Part shown: piece after piece, positions 42,765 through 52,120 of the stretch
How the letters are laid out: each line of letters starts with the position of its first letter
Position numbering within the stretch: position 1 is the stretch's first letter
NCBI RefSeq assembly: GCF_905171765.1
Contig: NC_053392.1
Span: 109,698,465 to 109,762,464 of the forward strand
Length of the DNA: 64,000 nucleotides
DNA from: Bufo bufo
Taxonomy: Eukaryota > Chordata > Amphibia > Anura > Bufonidae
Direction of reading: 5' to 3'
Translations under genes and position numbers: made by a program
The notes under the pieces: model-generated
The model's input: the letters and a program-made list of their open reading frames with translations, nothing else
Told to the model about the DNA's origin: nothing
The model's database searches: none

Positions 42765-43500
42765 GGTAACACTGGGTATGACACCCAATTGTTTCACTGC
42801 AGGCTGAAAGTGGAAACAACTGGCTTATCGGGCACGCTGGCCAAAATGGCGACCTGTAGAGTCGCTTACATATGCAGTGACAGGCGGTATGATGACATCA
42901 ATCAGTCTGATGATCACTGGATAGCCATGCTTTTAGACCCTTGCTATCAAGGCAAAACTGTAGAATTGTGTCCTCTCACAGAAAGGGAGGCCATATTATA
43001 TTATTACCAGGAAACAATGTGTAGCTTATAGCGAGCAGACGCTTGTTGCCAGCGTGGCTGAAAGCGAGGCCTCTCTCTGCCCCTCGCAGAGTCAACCCCC
43101 CCACACACCACCACGAGCAGCAGAAGTCACAGCACCAGTGGCAGCAGCCATTTCAGTCTCCTCAACATGATGGAGCAGTTTTCTACATGCAGTGCCAGGT
43201 TAAAGCCAGTTTGCAAGCTGGCAGCTCCTGCCTCAATGCCCAGGTTCAGGCTTACCTAAACTCTGGCCAGTCTCTGGTGCATACCCTGTTCCCTGACCCC
43301 ATGGATTTCTGGGCAGGCAGATTGAACAGCATGCACCCTTTCTTCTTTGCTTCCCAGCCTCCAGTGTCATCTCAGAGAGGGTTTTCAGGATAACAGTGGG
43401 GTGTGGCGACACCAAAATGGACTAAGTTGTCTTCTGCCAGGTCCAAAACATCACTTTTGTCAAAATTAACCAAGCCTGGATTCGGGAAGATTTTAACACT
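42765..43500 (+). pseudogene. hAT A transposase, C-terminal dimerisation region
   Basis: The frame after the ATGACGAT duplication continues the acidic linker and reaches HWIAMLLDPCYQGK (the LDPRFKG block with Arg to Cys change), then in the next frame FWAGRLNSMHPFFFASQPPVSSQRGFS. The latter is the hAT C-terminal dimerisation motif (W...P.L...A......PaSSErvFS). Near 43440-43500 INQAWIREDF ends the homology. Several frameshifts and stops are present. Confidence 0.85.
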
Positions 43501-43822
43501 CCTTCGGCTCATGCTGATAAATAGATCTGGCCTTGCTGGAGGTGCCCCATCTTGCCACTGTTGCTGCCTGCCTGCCTCCATCATGCCACTGCCGCCATTA
43601 ACCCACTGGTGCGACCTGCTTATCATCACGTTCTGAATGGCTGCTGCGGCCTCCATCGTGCCAATGCTGCGACCTGCCTGGCTGCCATTAGGTTATTTGC
43701 ACCTGTTTCTGCCACCTCCATCATTCTTTCAAACTTGCAGACTTGTGTGTACTTTTTACCCAGTGGCATAGCGTGGGTTGCCAGCACCCAGGACCCGCCC
43801 CAGCCTGTGGGCACGCCCCTTT

Positions 43823-44060
43823 TAACAGATCATGTAGTAGATCACTTGCAGTCCTATGTAACACCATAGATAACACAGTGATAACTCTCTGTGTACAGAT
43901 AATGTAGTAGATGTCACCTGCAGTCCTACGTAACACCACAGATAACAGTAATAACTCTCTGAGTAAAGATAATGTAGTAGATGTTACCTGCAGTTCTATG
44001 TAACACCTCAGATAACACAGTGATAACTCTCTGAGTACAGATAATGTAGTAGATGGATGG
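43823..44060. repeat. Tandem repeat of about 63-68 bp
   Basis: Units contain GATAATGTAGTAGATG, CTGCAGT(C/T)CTA(C/T)GTAACACC and GATAACTCTCTG, in about three and a half copies. Confidence 0.85.
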
Positions 44061-44484
44061 GAGGCCCCAAAATTCAAAACACCCACAGTGTGAACTGAAG
44101 TCTGGGGCCAGGATGCAGCAGGGTGGGCCAAATTCTCAATCTCTTCCCTCAACCCTACCGTGAAACAGATATGTGGATGGACATTATTATATACAGTAGA
44201 ATACAGCACCATACCTGTTACATCCAGTGATGTCTCCTGTGATGTAGACTTTCCTCAACATCTTCATTCAGAGATAAGACCGCCATGATACCTTCTTTCA
44301 GCCGCTTCTCGTCTCTGCAGAGTTTCACAGAAAAAAAATTGAGTTCCTCACTTTACTATCATCCTCTCCTTCCTGGTGTCTCAAACAGGGGCGTTGCTAG
44401 GGTCTGAAAACATCCGGGGCACAAGCCCATTGTATCACACCCCTGTGAAGCCACGCCCCAACCCCATGAAGCCACGCCCCCATG

Positions 44485-44605
44485 TGCCTTTCCAGTAGTT
44501 ATTAACCCCTTTCAGCAGTCCTCCCTTCACAGTAGTTATTAACCCCTTTCAGCAGTCCTCCCTTCACAGTAGTTATTAACCCCTTTCAGCAGTCCCCCCT
44601 TCAGT
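44485..44605. repeat. 37-bp tandem repeat, three copies
   Basis: Copies of GTAGTTATTAACCCCTTTCA followed by GCAGTCCTCCCTTCACA, with a partial inverted copy (GGACTGCTGAAAGGGG) at 44624-44639. Confidence 0.9.
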
Positions 44606-45166
44606 GAATTGAGGACTGCTGAAAGGGGTTAATAATTACTGTGAAGGGCCTAGCCATCTGGGAAACCACACAGATCATCCCCTCAGTAATCCGTATCCTG
44701 CATTAACTGAACTTTAGTGAGCGAGCGCCGCCCGTACTGCATGTTTCCGGAGCTGAGTGTGTAAGATAGTAATGAGATCATAAGCGCTGTTTTAAAGTTC
44801 AGTTACTGCAGGATACGGATTAGGATGGCGGGGCTGAGCAGCGCAGGAGAGTCAGAGCGGCCAGCCCTGCCAGCCAGGGGAGTAGCCAGAAATGACTGGG
44901 CCCCACAGCTAAATTTTGTATGCCCCCCCCCCCCCTCCATGACTATCCTGGCATCCTATATGTGCATATGTAAGGTAGAGTTCATATCACATTTTTGCCA
45001 TCCGTTTGATGTTTACGTTGGAAAATGGGATGCAAAAGCGCAGCACACTACGCTTTTGTATCCTGCAAAGTCTGTTAAAAAAGAAAACATATACATTAAC
45101 GTATCTTTTTTTTGAAGGTGTCAGTCTGAGTCACCTATTAACATATACATTTTATGTATACATTAC

Positions 45167-45324
45167 CAGGGGTAAGCAACCTTCGGCACTCCAGCTGTTG
45201 CGAAACCACAATTCCCAGCATGTTCCATTAATTTCTATGGGAGTTATGAGAAGAGCAGAGAAATAATGCATGCTGGGAGTTGTAGTTTCACAACAGCTGG
45301 AGTGCCGTAGGTTGCCTACCCCTG
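45167..45324. mobile_element. hAT-type MITE E, nested in D
   Basis: 158-bp foldback with ends CAGGGGTAAGCAACCTTCGGCA and the complement of GTAGGTTGCCTACCCCTG; arms continue through CTCCAGCTGTTG and ACAA(C/T)TCCCAGCATG. CATTA is found at both flanks, but no full 8-bp duplication. Confidence 0.85.
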
Positions 45325-45414
45325 CATTAGACGAATGGCAAAACGTGATGTGAAACCGGCCTTAGTGTGCCATCATTGTGCCAAGTGGCAAGCACTAGAG
45401 ACAGAGAAGGGAGG

Positions 45415-45805
45415 CTGCAATGTACAGGGCACAGTATAGTATAGGGGGTACAGTGCAGGGCAAGGGGGGACGCACAGTGCAGCATAGGGGGCACACTAAA
45501 GGGCAGGGGGGACAGTACAGCATAACGGGCACAATACAGGGCAGGGGGCACACACAGTGCAGCATAGGGGGCACAGTGCATTATAGGGGGTACAGTACAG
45601 GGCAGGAGGCACACACAGTGCAGCATAGGGCAGGGGGCAGAAAACAGCATGGGGTGCACAGTACAGGGCAGGGGGCAAAATACAGAATAGGGGGTCCAGT
45701 TCAGGGCAGGGGGTATGCACAGTGCAGCATGGGGGGGTAAAGTACAGGGCAGGAGGCACACAGTGCAGCATAGGGGGTACAGTACAGGGCAGGGGCCAGA
45801 ATACA
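45415..45805. repeat. Minisatellite, GGGGGCACAGTRCAG type
   Basis: Roughly 35-45-bp units with ACAGTGCAGCATAGGGGGCA and ACAGTACAGGGCAGGGGG. Long frames on both strands are due to the repeat. Confidence 0.9.
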
Positions 45806-46084
45806 GCCAAAACATGCACCTAGAAATGCTCCATTCACATGTCCTACCTCAGGGGATGATAGTTCCTAGTGGGCAAAAGGACCTTTCATGATGTCAGGAG
45901 CACATGATCAGTCACATTAGTGGGCGGAGTCAGGCTCCGGGCTGTGCAGGGGATTGTGTGGAAATGACTGCCAGCATAACATTCGGGGCACTGGTCAAAA
46001 CATCCGGGACTCAAGCCCCGAATGTTTTGACCTAACGACGCCCCTGGTCTCAACACTGTCATCCTGCTGCCCCCCAATACTGTG

Positions 46085-46515
46085 CTAGAGCCAGACAGAT
46101 AGTCCCCCATTCCCCATAATATTATTTCCCCTGTATATTATAATGGCCCACTCTGTATTAGTATTATCATTAATATTAATGACCTCCTCTGTATTATTAT
46201 AATGGCCCCCTCTGTATTATTATTAATATTAACGACCCCCCCTTTTTTATTAATATAATGCCCCCTCTTTATTATTATAATGCCCCCTCTTTATTATTAA
46301 TATAAAGGCCCCTCTTTATTATTAATATAATTTACTCCTCTTTATTATAAATGTAATAGCCTCTCTATGTTATTAGTATAACGTCCTCCTCTTTATTATT
46401 AATATAATAGACCCCTCTTTATTATTAATATAATGGCCCCCTCATTATTATAAGTATAATGTCCTCCTCTTTATTATTATTGTAATGGCCCCTCTTTGTT
46501 ATTAATATAGTGGCC
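46085..46515. repeat. AT-rich minisatellite, TTATTATTAATATAATGGCCCC type
   Basis: About 25-30-bp units of CCCCTCTTTATTATTAATAT with following AATGG; irregular. No coding content. Confidence 0.9.
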
Positions 46516-46950
46516 ACTCTTATTAGTATGATGTCCTCGGTGGTCCTCCTCTCTCTTCTTCGCCCCCACCCCCATAGTGCCCCCAGTACCTCTGCAATTA
46601 GGGTAGGGTACATACATAAAAAAAAAAATAATACTTACCTCTCTCCATCACAGCTTGTGGTGTCCCGGCGTAGGCTTGTGGTGTCCCGGCGTCACGAACG
46701 CCTCACTGTGCCTTCCCGCGCCGCGTCATCTCGCGAGATCCAACGCAGGAGGTCACAGTGAGGTAATCGTGACCGAGTCCTGCGTCGCTCTACTGCCTCA
46801 TAGGCCAAGCCTATGAGGCATAACGGAGGGGACGGGAGCCATAGGCTCCGGTGGCCCTTATTGAAATTCCTGCTGCCTAGCGCCCCCTGCAATTTGGTGC
46901 CCGGGGTAACCGCTGCCCCCGCCCCCCCCCCCCCCCACGCTATGCCACTG
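46516..46950. other. Right flank of hAT-type element C
   Basis: GC-rich sequence with a short duplication TTGTGGTGTCCCGGCGT (46664 and 46675 area) and a C run before the terminal repeat. No gene seen. Confidence 0.6.
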
Positions 46951-47099
46951 TTTTTACCTCATTGTGCCAATATTGTATGTGAGTGAGCAATTGAAGTCAT
47001 ACTCACAAGTTGCTTGTACAAAACCTACTGTTTCTTTTATTTCTTTACTTCATTCCAATATAAAATGGTACATCACGAGGGACGCGGAGACAGACATCG

Positions 47100-48193
47100 T
47101 TCACACCTCCTCCCCTCCACGCAACGTATTTTTTAAATAACCAGATTTCCTTTCTGATGACTTTGTTGGAATTTATTTTGACAGAAAATTACTTTTTGTT
47201 TGATAGCGATTTTTACTTGCAGCTGCGGGGGGCTTTGATTGGGTCTTCCGCAGCTACGACTTTCACTTATATATTCATGGAAGCCTTTGAGACACGTTAT
47301 GTATTCTGTGTGGGTGGTTTGGAAAAATCGTCCACGTGGCTTCGCTATGTGGACGATGTGTACATGCTATGGAGGGATGATGAATCTTCCCTTCTACAGT
47401 TTGTTACCCATTTACATGAGTGTCATAATACCATCAAATTTACATTGAGTTGTGATGACGGTGCATAGAGGGAGGATTGTAGACCACACTATTCACAAAG
47501 ACAACAGATCGAAATAACCCGCTGCTTCATTCCAGCCACCACGCCCCTCACATTTTTTCGAATATCCCTAGAAGCCAGTTCACACGGGCCATAAGAATAT
47601 CTAGCACAGATTAAGATTATGAGAAAAATCGTTTATTGATGATTAATAAATTCATACAGAGGGGCTATAATAAGAAAGAGGTGACTGCAACTGGAATGGA
47701 GGTTGGTAAAAAAAAAACAAGACAGGACATCAGACAGGTTAAAAAGGGGGATATAAGCAAAAGAAACAATTTGTGAATGTTTCCAAATATGATCGACATT
47801 CTAAACTAATAAAAAAGGTAATTCTGAAATATGGGGAGGTACTTAGACATGATCAAAAATTTGGGAGAATGTTTGTTGATAACCCCCTTGTTGCCTATAA
47901 AAAAGGTGCCTCTCTGAATAACATGCGGATTAGAAATGACATACGCCCTAAAAAAATGAAAAGACAGAGTTTCCTTGCAACCCAGAGGAGGGGTACTTTC
48001 CCATGCCTGAGCTGTGGGAATTGTAGTGCTATAATTAAATGTGACACTGTACTGCACCCCACACAGGGAGACAGGATACAAATAAAGATTTTGCGACATG
48101 TCATATACTGCTTGAAATGCCCATGTGGTAAGATATATGTTGGGCAAACATCTCAGGCTGTAAGGATCAAAATCAGTGAGCATAAGTCCAGCA
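47100..48193 (+). mobile_element. Penelope-like element, truncated copy 2
   Basis: Plus-strand PLE fragment with the catalytic half of RT (47157-47468), linker remnants (47470-47770) and GIY-YIG domain (47773-48193). It lacks the N-terminal RT part and is cut at about 48193 by MITE-like sequence. It differs from copy 1 at many residues, so it is another subfamily. Confidence 0.8.
47157..47468 (+). pseudogene. Penelope RT, catalytic fragment
   Basis: 103-codon frame with LTENYFLFDSDFYLQLRGALIGSS, the Penelope block matching FGNTFYQQTRGVAMGS of copy 1, and the catalytic RYVDDVYMLW (about residues 64-73). The usual MG of the signature is IG here. It ends at a stop near 47468; homologous sequence continues in another frame (…NIPRSQF…INKFIQRGY…) to about 47760. 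Confidence 0.85.
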
Positions 48194-48294
48194 TTAGGGC
48201 TTATTCACATGACCGTGTGAAGCCCATGCCCATGCTGTGGACCGCAAATTGCGGTCAGCTAAGCACGGGCACCTGCCGTGTGGCAGCCGCATAA
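47773..48294 (+). pseudogene. Penelope GIY-YIG endonuclease, truncated
   Basis: Has the cysteine linker CLSCGNC (about residues 77-83) and HVIYCLKCPCGKIYVGQTS (about 113-131), the GIY-YIG core, followed by VRIKISEHKSSIRAY with the conserved Arg and His. From about 48193 on the frame runs into MITE sequence, so the last 33 residues are not original and the C-terminal Glu block is lost. Confidence 0.85.
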
Positions 48295-48315
48295 GCTCTA
48301 TCTTTTTGCGGTGCG
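48195..48315. mobile_element. MITE fragment like that at 14771-15190
   Basis: AGGGCTTATTCACATGACCGTGTGAAGCCC and GACCGCAAATTGCGGTC match the 14771 element (GGGCTTGTTCACACG, GACTGCAAATTGCGG), with CTCTATCTTTTTGC following in both. Confidence 0.65.
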
Positions 48316-48329
48316 AGCAATGGTTGGCA

Positions 48330-49006
48330 GGAATAAACACTTCTGCACTCTAAATGTGAGCTTGCAGGATAATTTGTCTGCTTGGTAGCTCTGTAATTGT
48401 GGCAGGAACTTATCTTCTGCACCTTTCTGTACTTCCGCTGTATGGGGACGGGCTAGCTGAGGAGGAATATGGCTTCTCCTAGGTCTCTGGACTTACTCTC
48501 AAATGGTTTCTAAGGGAATGCTTTCATCCTGGAACTCTGGAGATTGTCTGCTTTCTGCAGCCAGCCAAGGCTGCAGGTTCTCAGGCTGGGGATGTGATCA
48601 ATGTCTCAGCCGAGACAACATCCTGACTTGCTTCCATATACAGGGGGACTCCTGAAGGCTATCACACAGCCTTCCCCAACACGGGTGGCTGGCACACTGA
48701 CTCTAACTTACTTCCCCTCCCATACTGCAGGATGTGGGAACAGTCCACACCTCCACAGAGGGGCAGCTAAGCTGGAATAATCCATTCCAGCTTAGGTATA
48801 CTAAACTGTAACTAGTTCCTTACCAACATGTTGCTGCCACCTGCTGGTGAACATGGAAAATTACAGAAAAATGGAATTTAACATAGTTTTACATGCACAT
48901 TTGTGAAGACATAATGTAAATTATATCTGATGACAATGTAAAGGCTCTTCGAAGACAGTAGTGGGGTAGAGGCGTGTAGTAACACAACTCTGGGGTGTTA
49001 CACATC
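48330..49006 (-). repeat. LTR-like sequence, probably solo LTR
   Basis: Minus strand begins TGTAACACCCCAGAGTTGTG, a usual Gypsy-type LTR start, and ends near GTTTATTCCTGCCAACCA. It has the GCCACCTGCTGGTGAACATG word (48834-48854, plus strand) shared in part with 32330-32352. No target duplication or internal domain seen. Confidence 0.5.
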
Positions 49007-49147
49007 CACGAGTGAGGATTTTAATATGAGGAGGGATTGCTTGTATGCGGTGAATTGATCTTTAGAATGTGATTTCTTCTCAGCAGCCCTGGAAGCTTGT
49101 CTGAGTTTTTTGGTCAGGTTGGTGTGCCAGGGTTGTCTGTTTATTTT

Positions 49148-49882
49148 TCAGGTTTTGTTGTGTGTGAGTGGGGCAACAGTGTCCAGAGCTGTACTTATTG
49201 TGGTGTTATATAGGGTGGTGGCAGCATCTGGGTCTTGGAGGGAACAGATGGTAGAGAGTGGGAGAAGAGAGTCACAAAGCAAGCGAAAATCGAGATGCTT
49301 AAGGTTCCTGCAAGGGTGTGCTAGTGTGTGGACCGGGGGAGCAGCAGAAGAGACCAATGAAGAGAAGGTCAGTAGGTTGTGGTCGGATAGGGGGAGAGGC
49401 GAATTAGAAAGGTTAGATAGGGAGCAGAGGCGGGTAAAGATAAGATCCACAGTGTGACCATCTCTGTGGGTGGAAGCTGAAGACCACTGTGAGAGGCCAA
49501 AGGAGGAAGAGAGTGATAGAAGTTTAGAGGCGGCTGAGTGGCAGGTGTCAATAGGGATGTTGAAGTCATCTGTGATGATAGTGGGGATGTCGGCAGAAAG
49601 AAAGTGTAGTAGCCAGGTGTTAAAATGGTCAATAAAGATGGTGGCTGGTCCTGGGGGGCAGTAAATGACAGTTACTTGAAGATTGGAGGGAGAGTAGATG
49701 CGAACAGAGTGTACTTCAAATGAGGTGAGCGTAATGGAGGGTGGCAGTGGAGTTGGGCTGTAGGAGCAGGTGTCTGATAGGGGAAAACCAACTCCTCCAC
49801 CATGTTTGCAGCTGGGTCGGAAGGTGTGAGTGAAATGAAATCCACTATATGAGAGTGCAGCAGGGGAGGAGGTGTCAGACAT
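49148..49882 (-). pseudogene. L2/CR1 LINE endonuclease, C-terminal part
   Basis: 244-codon frame: CKHGGGVGFPLSD (about 27-39; GGVG block), VTVIYCPPG (about 70-78; YRPP-like block), ITDDFNIPID (about 101-110; the usual GDFN aspartate/asparagine, with T for G), and PLSDHNLLTFSS (about 162-173; the SDH catalytic histidine). This is an APE-type nuclease. It runs past the endonuclease toward the linker and is cut at about 49148 by a stop. Confidence 0.85.
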
Positions 49883-50067
49883 GTTTCTGTGAGACCCAGA
49901 AAGGAAAGTTTTTGAGAGATAAAAAGATCATGAATGTAGGACAGTTTGTTAAAGACAGAGCGTGCATTCCATGCTCCTGCAAGAAGAACCAAAGGAGCAG
50001 GGGTCAGAGGAATGGTTATTAGGTTTAAGGGGTTGCAGAAATTTGTAGGAGAGTTGTACTGGGACAT
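49672..50067 (-). pseudogene. L2/CR1 LINE endonuclease, N-terminal part
   Basis: Contains AWNARSVFNKLSYIHDLF (about 33-50; the N-A-R-S catalytic Asn block) and LSFLGLTETCLTP (about 54-66; the T-E-T catalytic glutamate). It overlaps the 49148-49882 segment in a different frame, so a frameshift lies near 49860-49880. Confidence 0.85.
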
Positions 50068-50342
50068 GGAGGTGATAGTGAGGATTTGCTGAGGGGGCCT
50101 GGATTTGGAGAGATATCACCAGCAGTAAGGAAAAGCAGAGAAAGTGTTATTAGATGATAATAAGAGAGGGCATGAGGTATCTGTGTGTGTTTTGGAAGGA
50201 ATGGTTTTACGTTGCCAAACAGGTTTGTGCAAGCGGTCAGATGAGAAGGTAAGATGGAGGAAGAGATGAATAGTTCCTGGATGTGGGGGTATTTCAGGAG
50301 GTTGTGGAAAAGTGGGAAGAGTAAGATGAAATATTGAAACAT
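50025..50342 (-). pseudogene. L2/CR1 LINE ORF2 leader with PNPGP motif
   Basis: 105-codon frame with a hydrophobic stretch YHLITLSLLFLTAGDISPNPGP (in part, about residues 61-83). GDxxPNPGP just upstream of the endonuclease is a hallmark of vertebrate L2/CR1 proteins and resembles the viral 2A motif D-x-E-x-N-P-G-P, but here Ser replaces the Glu. Confidence 0.7.
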
Positions 50343-50740
50343 TGTTTTCAGTAACTATGTCTGTAATCACCTATGGTGCCCCTCTGGTCCAATTCTGGTA
50401 TAATTCGGCATAAGCACTTAAAGAGTTGCACTTGAAAGATGTTGCATTGAAAAGACCAAGGTTTGAAAGACCTAAGGACTTAGATTTATACCACTTAGTG
50501 TTCAATCAGGTGTGACCAAGAGGGGAGGGGGCTACATATGGCTTAATCAAGGGAGGACCAGATACAGGGTGAAATAGTCAATGTAAACAAATACTCAATA
50601 AATCCAGCAGGAAAAGAGACATTAAAGTTCATTGTAGACATACCAGGGATGAGAAGGAAAGATGAGGGATGTGGACAATATCAGACTGTGGAAAAGCATG
50701 AAGAGGGAATTGGCTATATGTTCAGTCCCATATCCCCACA

Positions 50741-50939
50741 TAATATGTCACTCCTTCCCAGCCCCATATAAATGAACACACAACACCACTGCTTGGATTT
50801 AATCGGCCACAGCAGTCGTTTATTAAATACATAACATAACTTAATAAATTAACCAATGACGAAGGAGGTCCTAGAAGCCCCAATAACCTCATAAACACCG
50901 TAACAAACCTGCGACTCCATCTTGCCCCCAGCCGTTGAA
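50741..50939. other. Sequence between LINE and Ngaro element
   Basis: About 200 bases without a recognised feature. It adjoins the outer end of the Ngaro repeat B2 and could be target sequence. Confidence 0.4.
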
Positions 50940-51076
50940 CCCAGCTCGGAGGCAGCAACTGATGGACGCCTAGTTTGTTAGTACCGGCTCCTTCATGAGA
51001 GTCCAGCCCCTACTGCGGGCCCTCCCATCCTCAGATACCACCATATTTTCCACTTCCAGGACCTCCCCCGCCTCCA
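50940..51076 (-). repeat. Ngaro split direct repeat B2
   Basis: 137 bp from CCCAGCTCGGAGGC to CCCGCCTCCA, matching B1 with about four differences, mostly T for C in B2. It forms the 3' end of the element. Confidence 0.92.
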
Positions 51077-51254
51077 TGACTGCTATGACAAACACTCCTA
51101 ACCTACCACCCTTCTCTGACAAGTGTCATAATATCTAACCCCCCATCCATCACCATCACCCCCACCTCCTCCACTATAAATCCTATTACACAAACCCCAT
51201 TCCCACTATTACTTTTTTTTTTTTTATCCATTACTGCCAAAAACTAGGCGTTTG
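51077..51254. other. Spacer between B2 and A2
   Basis: About 180 bases of CT-rich sequence with a T run (51220-51233). It has no counterpart near A1. No feature recognised. Confidence 0.5.
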
Positions 51255-51324
51255 CGTTTGCTTTCCCTGGCCGAATGCCTCTGCCCCCCGCCTCCTCCTC
51301 ACTCTGACCAGCAGCCCCTCCCCC
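51255..51324 (-). repeat. Ngaro split direct repeat A2
   Basis: Shares CTTTCCCTGGCCGAATGCCT and CCTCCTCACTCTGACCAGCA with A1 at 56144-56214. It overlaps the edge of B1 by CCC. Confidence 0.9.
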
Positions 51325-51459
51325 AGCTCGGAGGCAGCAACTGATGGACGCCTAGTTCGTTAGTACCGGCTCCTCCATGAGAGTCCAGCCCCTACCGCGG
51401 GGCCCTCCCATCCTCAGATACCACCATATTTTCCACTTCCAGGACCTCCCCCGCCTCCA
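51322..51459 (-). repeat. Ngaro split direct repeat B1
   Basis: 138 bp, start CCCAGCTCGGAGGC, end CCGCCTCCA; partner of B2 at 50940-51076. It lies between the last ORF and A2. Confidence 0.92.
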
Positions 51460-51480
51460 AGAACGCGCACCTTGACCTCC

Positions 51481-52078
51481 TCAAGCCTGCGCGTCCCTCC
51501 ACATCCGTAACGCTATCTCCACTCCATTCTGGATCCCCAAAGACCACAAATCAGTCCCCACCACATTCAAATGCCCCCCATCCGCTCTCCAAAATGCACC
51601 AACTCCTCTTTCTAATTCCTCATGACGTACCGCCACAGCCCCATTCCGCGCCATAAACCTGCCCACTGCCCTATTCACCTTTATCCGGGCTTTATTAATG
51701 CTCTCCACAGACCTAGCCTCCCTCCATGACTTACGCGGTACAATGTCAGACCACACTGTAACAACACCCGGAAATAACGCCCAAATCCTCAGCAGATCAA
51801 ACTTCACATCTCTCACCAACTCCCTAAACGGCCACCTCCCTAAGTCATTGCCCCCCACATGAAGAACCAACACATCCGGAGGCCTGTCCAAACGCGCAAA
51901 CCGCTGCACCTCCCGCAAAACCCCCCCCCCTCTGACCCCCTAACCACCTAACCGTAGCAATCTCCGAACTCAACCCCAGCTGGCGGCCATTCGGCCTAAC
52001 ATCTGCTCTAATCGCCCCCCAGAAAACATAGGAATGTCCTAAAATCCAGACCAAGGCCACCGGCAAACCTGCAAACAA
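51481..52078 (-). pseudogene. SGNH/GDSL-type hydrolase-like ORF of the Ngaro element
   Basis: Two frames make one domain. The first (51845-52078) has VWILGHSYVFWG (about residues 10-21), block I with the nucleophile serine in GHS. The second (51481-51918) has VLHVGGNDLGRWPF (about 18-31), block III G-x-N-D, and RADGGHLNVVG (about 114-124), block V with catalytic Asp-x2-His. The frame changes in a C run near 51920-51930. Hydrolase-like ORFs after the YR have been described for some vertebrate Ngaro elements; their substrate is unknown. Between the YR stop (52121) and this ORF only some 40 bases remain. Confidence 0.75.
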
Positions 52079-52120
52079 ACAAAAACAAAATTAACACAAC
52101 CCCCACCCATTGATCCACAA

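Larger units (their letters stand above)
44386..46046. mobile_element. hAT-type non-autonomous element D, nested in C
   Basis: Ends CAGGGGCGTTGCTAGGGTC and the complement of GACCTAACGACGCCCCTG, flanked by GTCTCAAA (44378-44385) and GTCTCAAC (46047-46054), 7 of 8 bases equal. Interior carries tandem repeats and element E. Confidence 0.9.
43761..46950. mobile_element. hAT-type non-autonomous element C
   Basis: Terminal inverted repeats CAGTGGCATAGCGTGGG and the complement of CCCACGCTATGCCACTG, flanked by a perfect 8-bp duplication TTTTTACC (43753-43760, 46951-46958). Interior has short tandem repeats only. It hosts element D at 44386-46046. Confidence 0.95.
34171..47080 (+). mobile_element. 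Degenerate hAT element A, host of several nested insertions
   Basis: Plus-strand remnants of a hAT transposase occur at 34395-34640, 35740-35804 and 42765-43500, interrupted by an LTR-like insert (about 34720-35700) and hAT element B (35805-42756). The sequence after the transposase continues to 43760 and resumes at 46959 past hAT element C. The outer ends and target duplication were not found, so the limits are approximate. Confidence 0.6.
49007..50740 (-). mobile_element. L2/CR1-type LINE, 5' part
   Basis: Minus-strand LINE whose AP-endonuclease is readable at 50067-49148, preceded by a hydrophobic N-terminal leader ending in a GDISPNPGP motif. The RT part is absent: sequence left of 49006 is LTR-like. 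Most LINE copies lose their 5' end; here the 3' part is missing instead, consistent with interruption. The 5' edge near 50740 is approximate. Confidence 0.7.

Noticed and set aside
45327..45819. Cysteine/proline-rich frames (162 and 107 codons)
   Set aside because: They lie in a minisatellite within hAT element D and repeat the unit.
49110..49457. Plus-strand 115-codon frame
   Set aside because: It is antisense to the LINE endonuclease, which has clear catalytic motifs.
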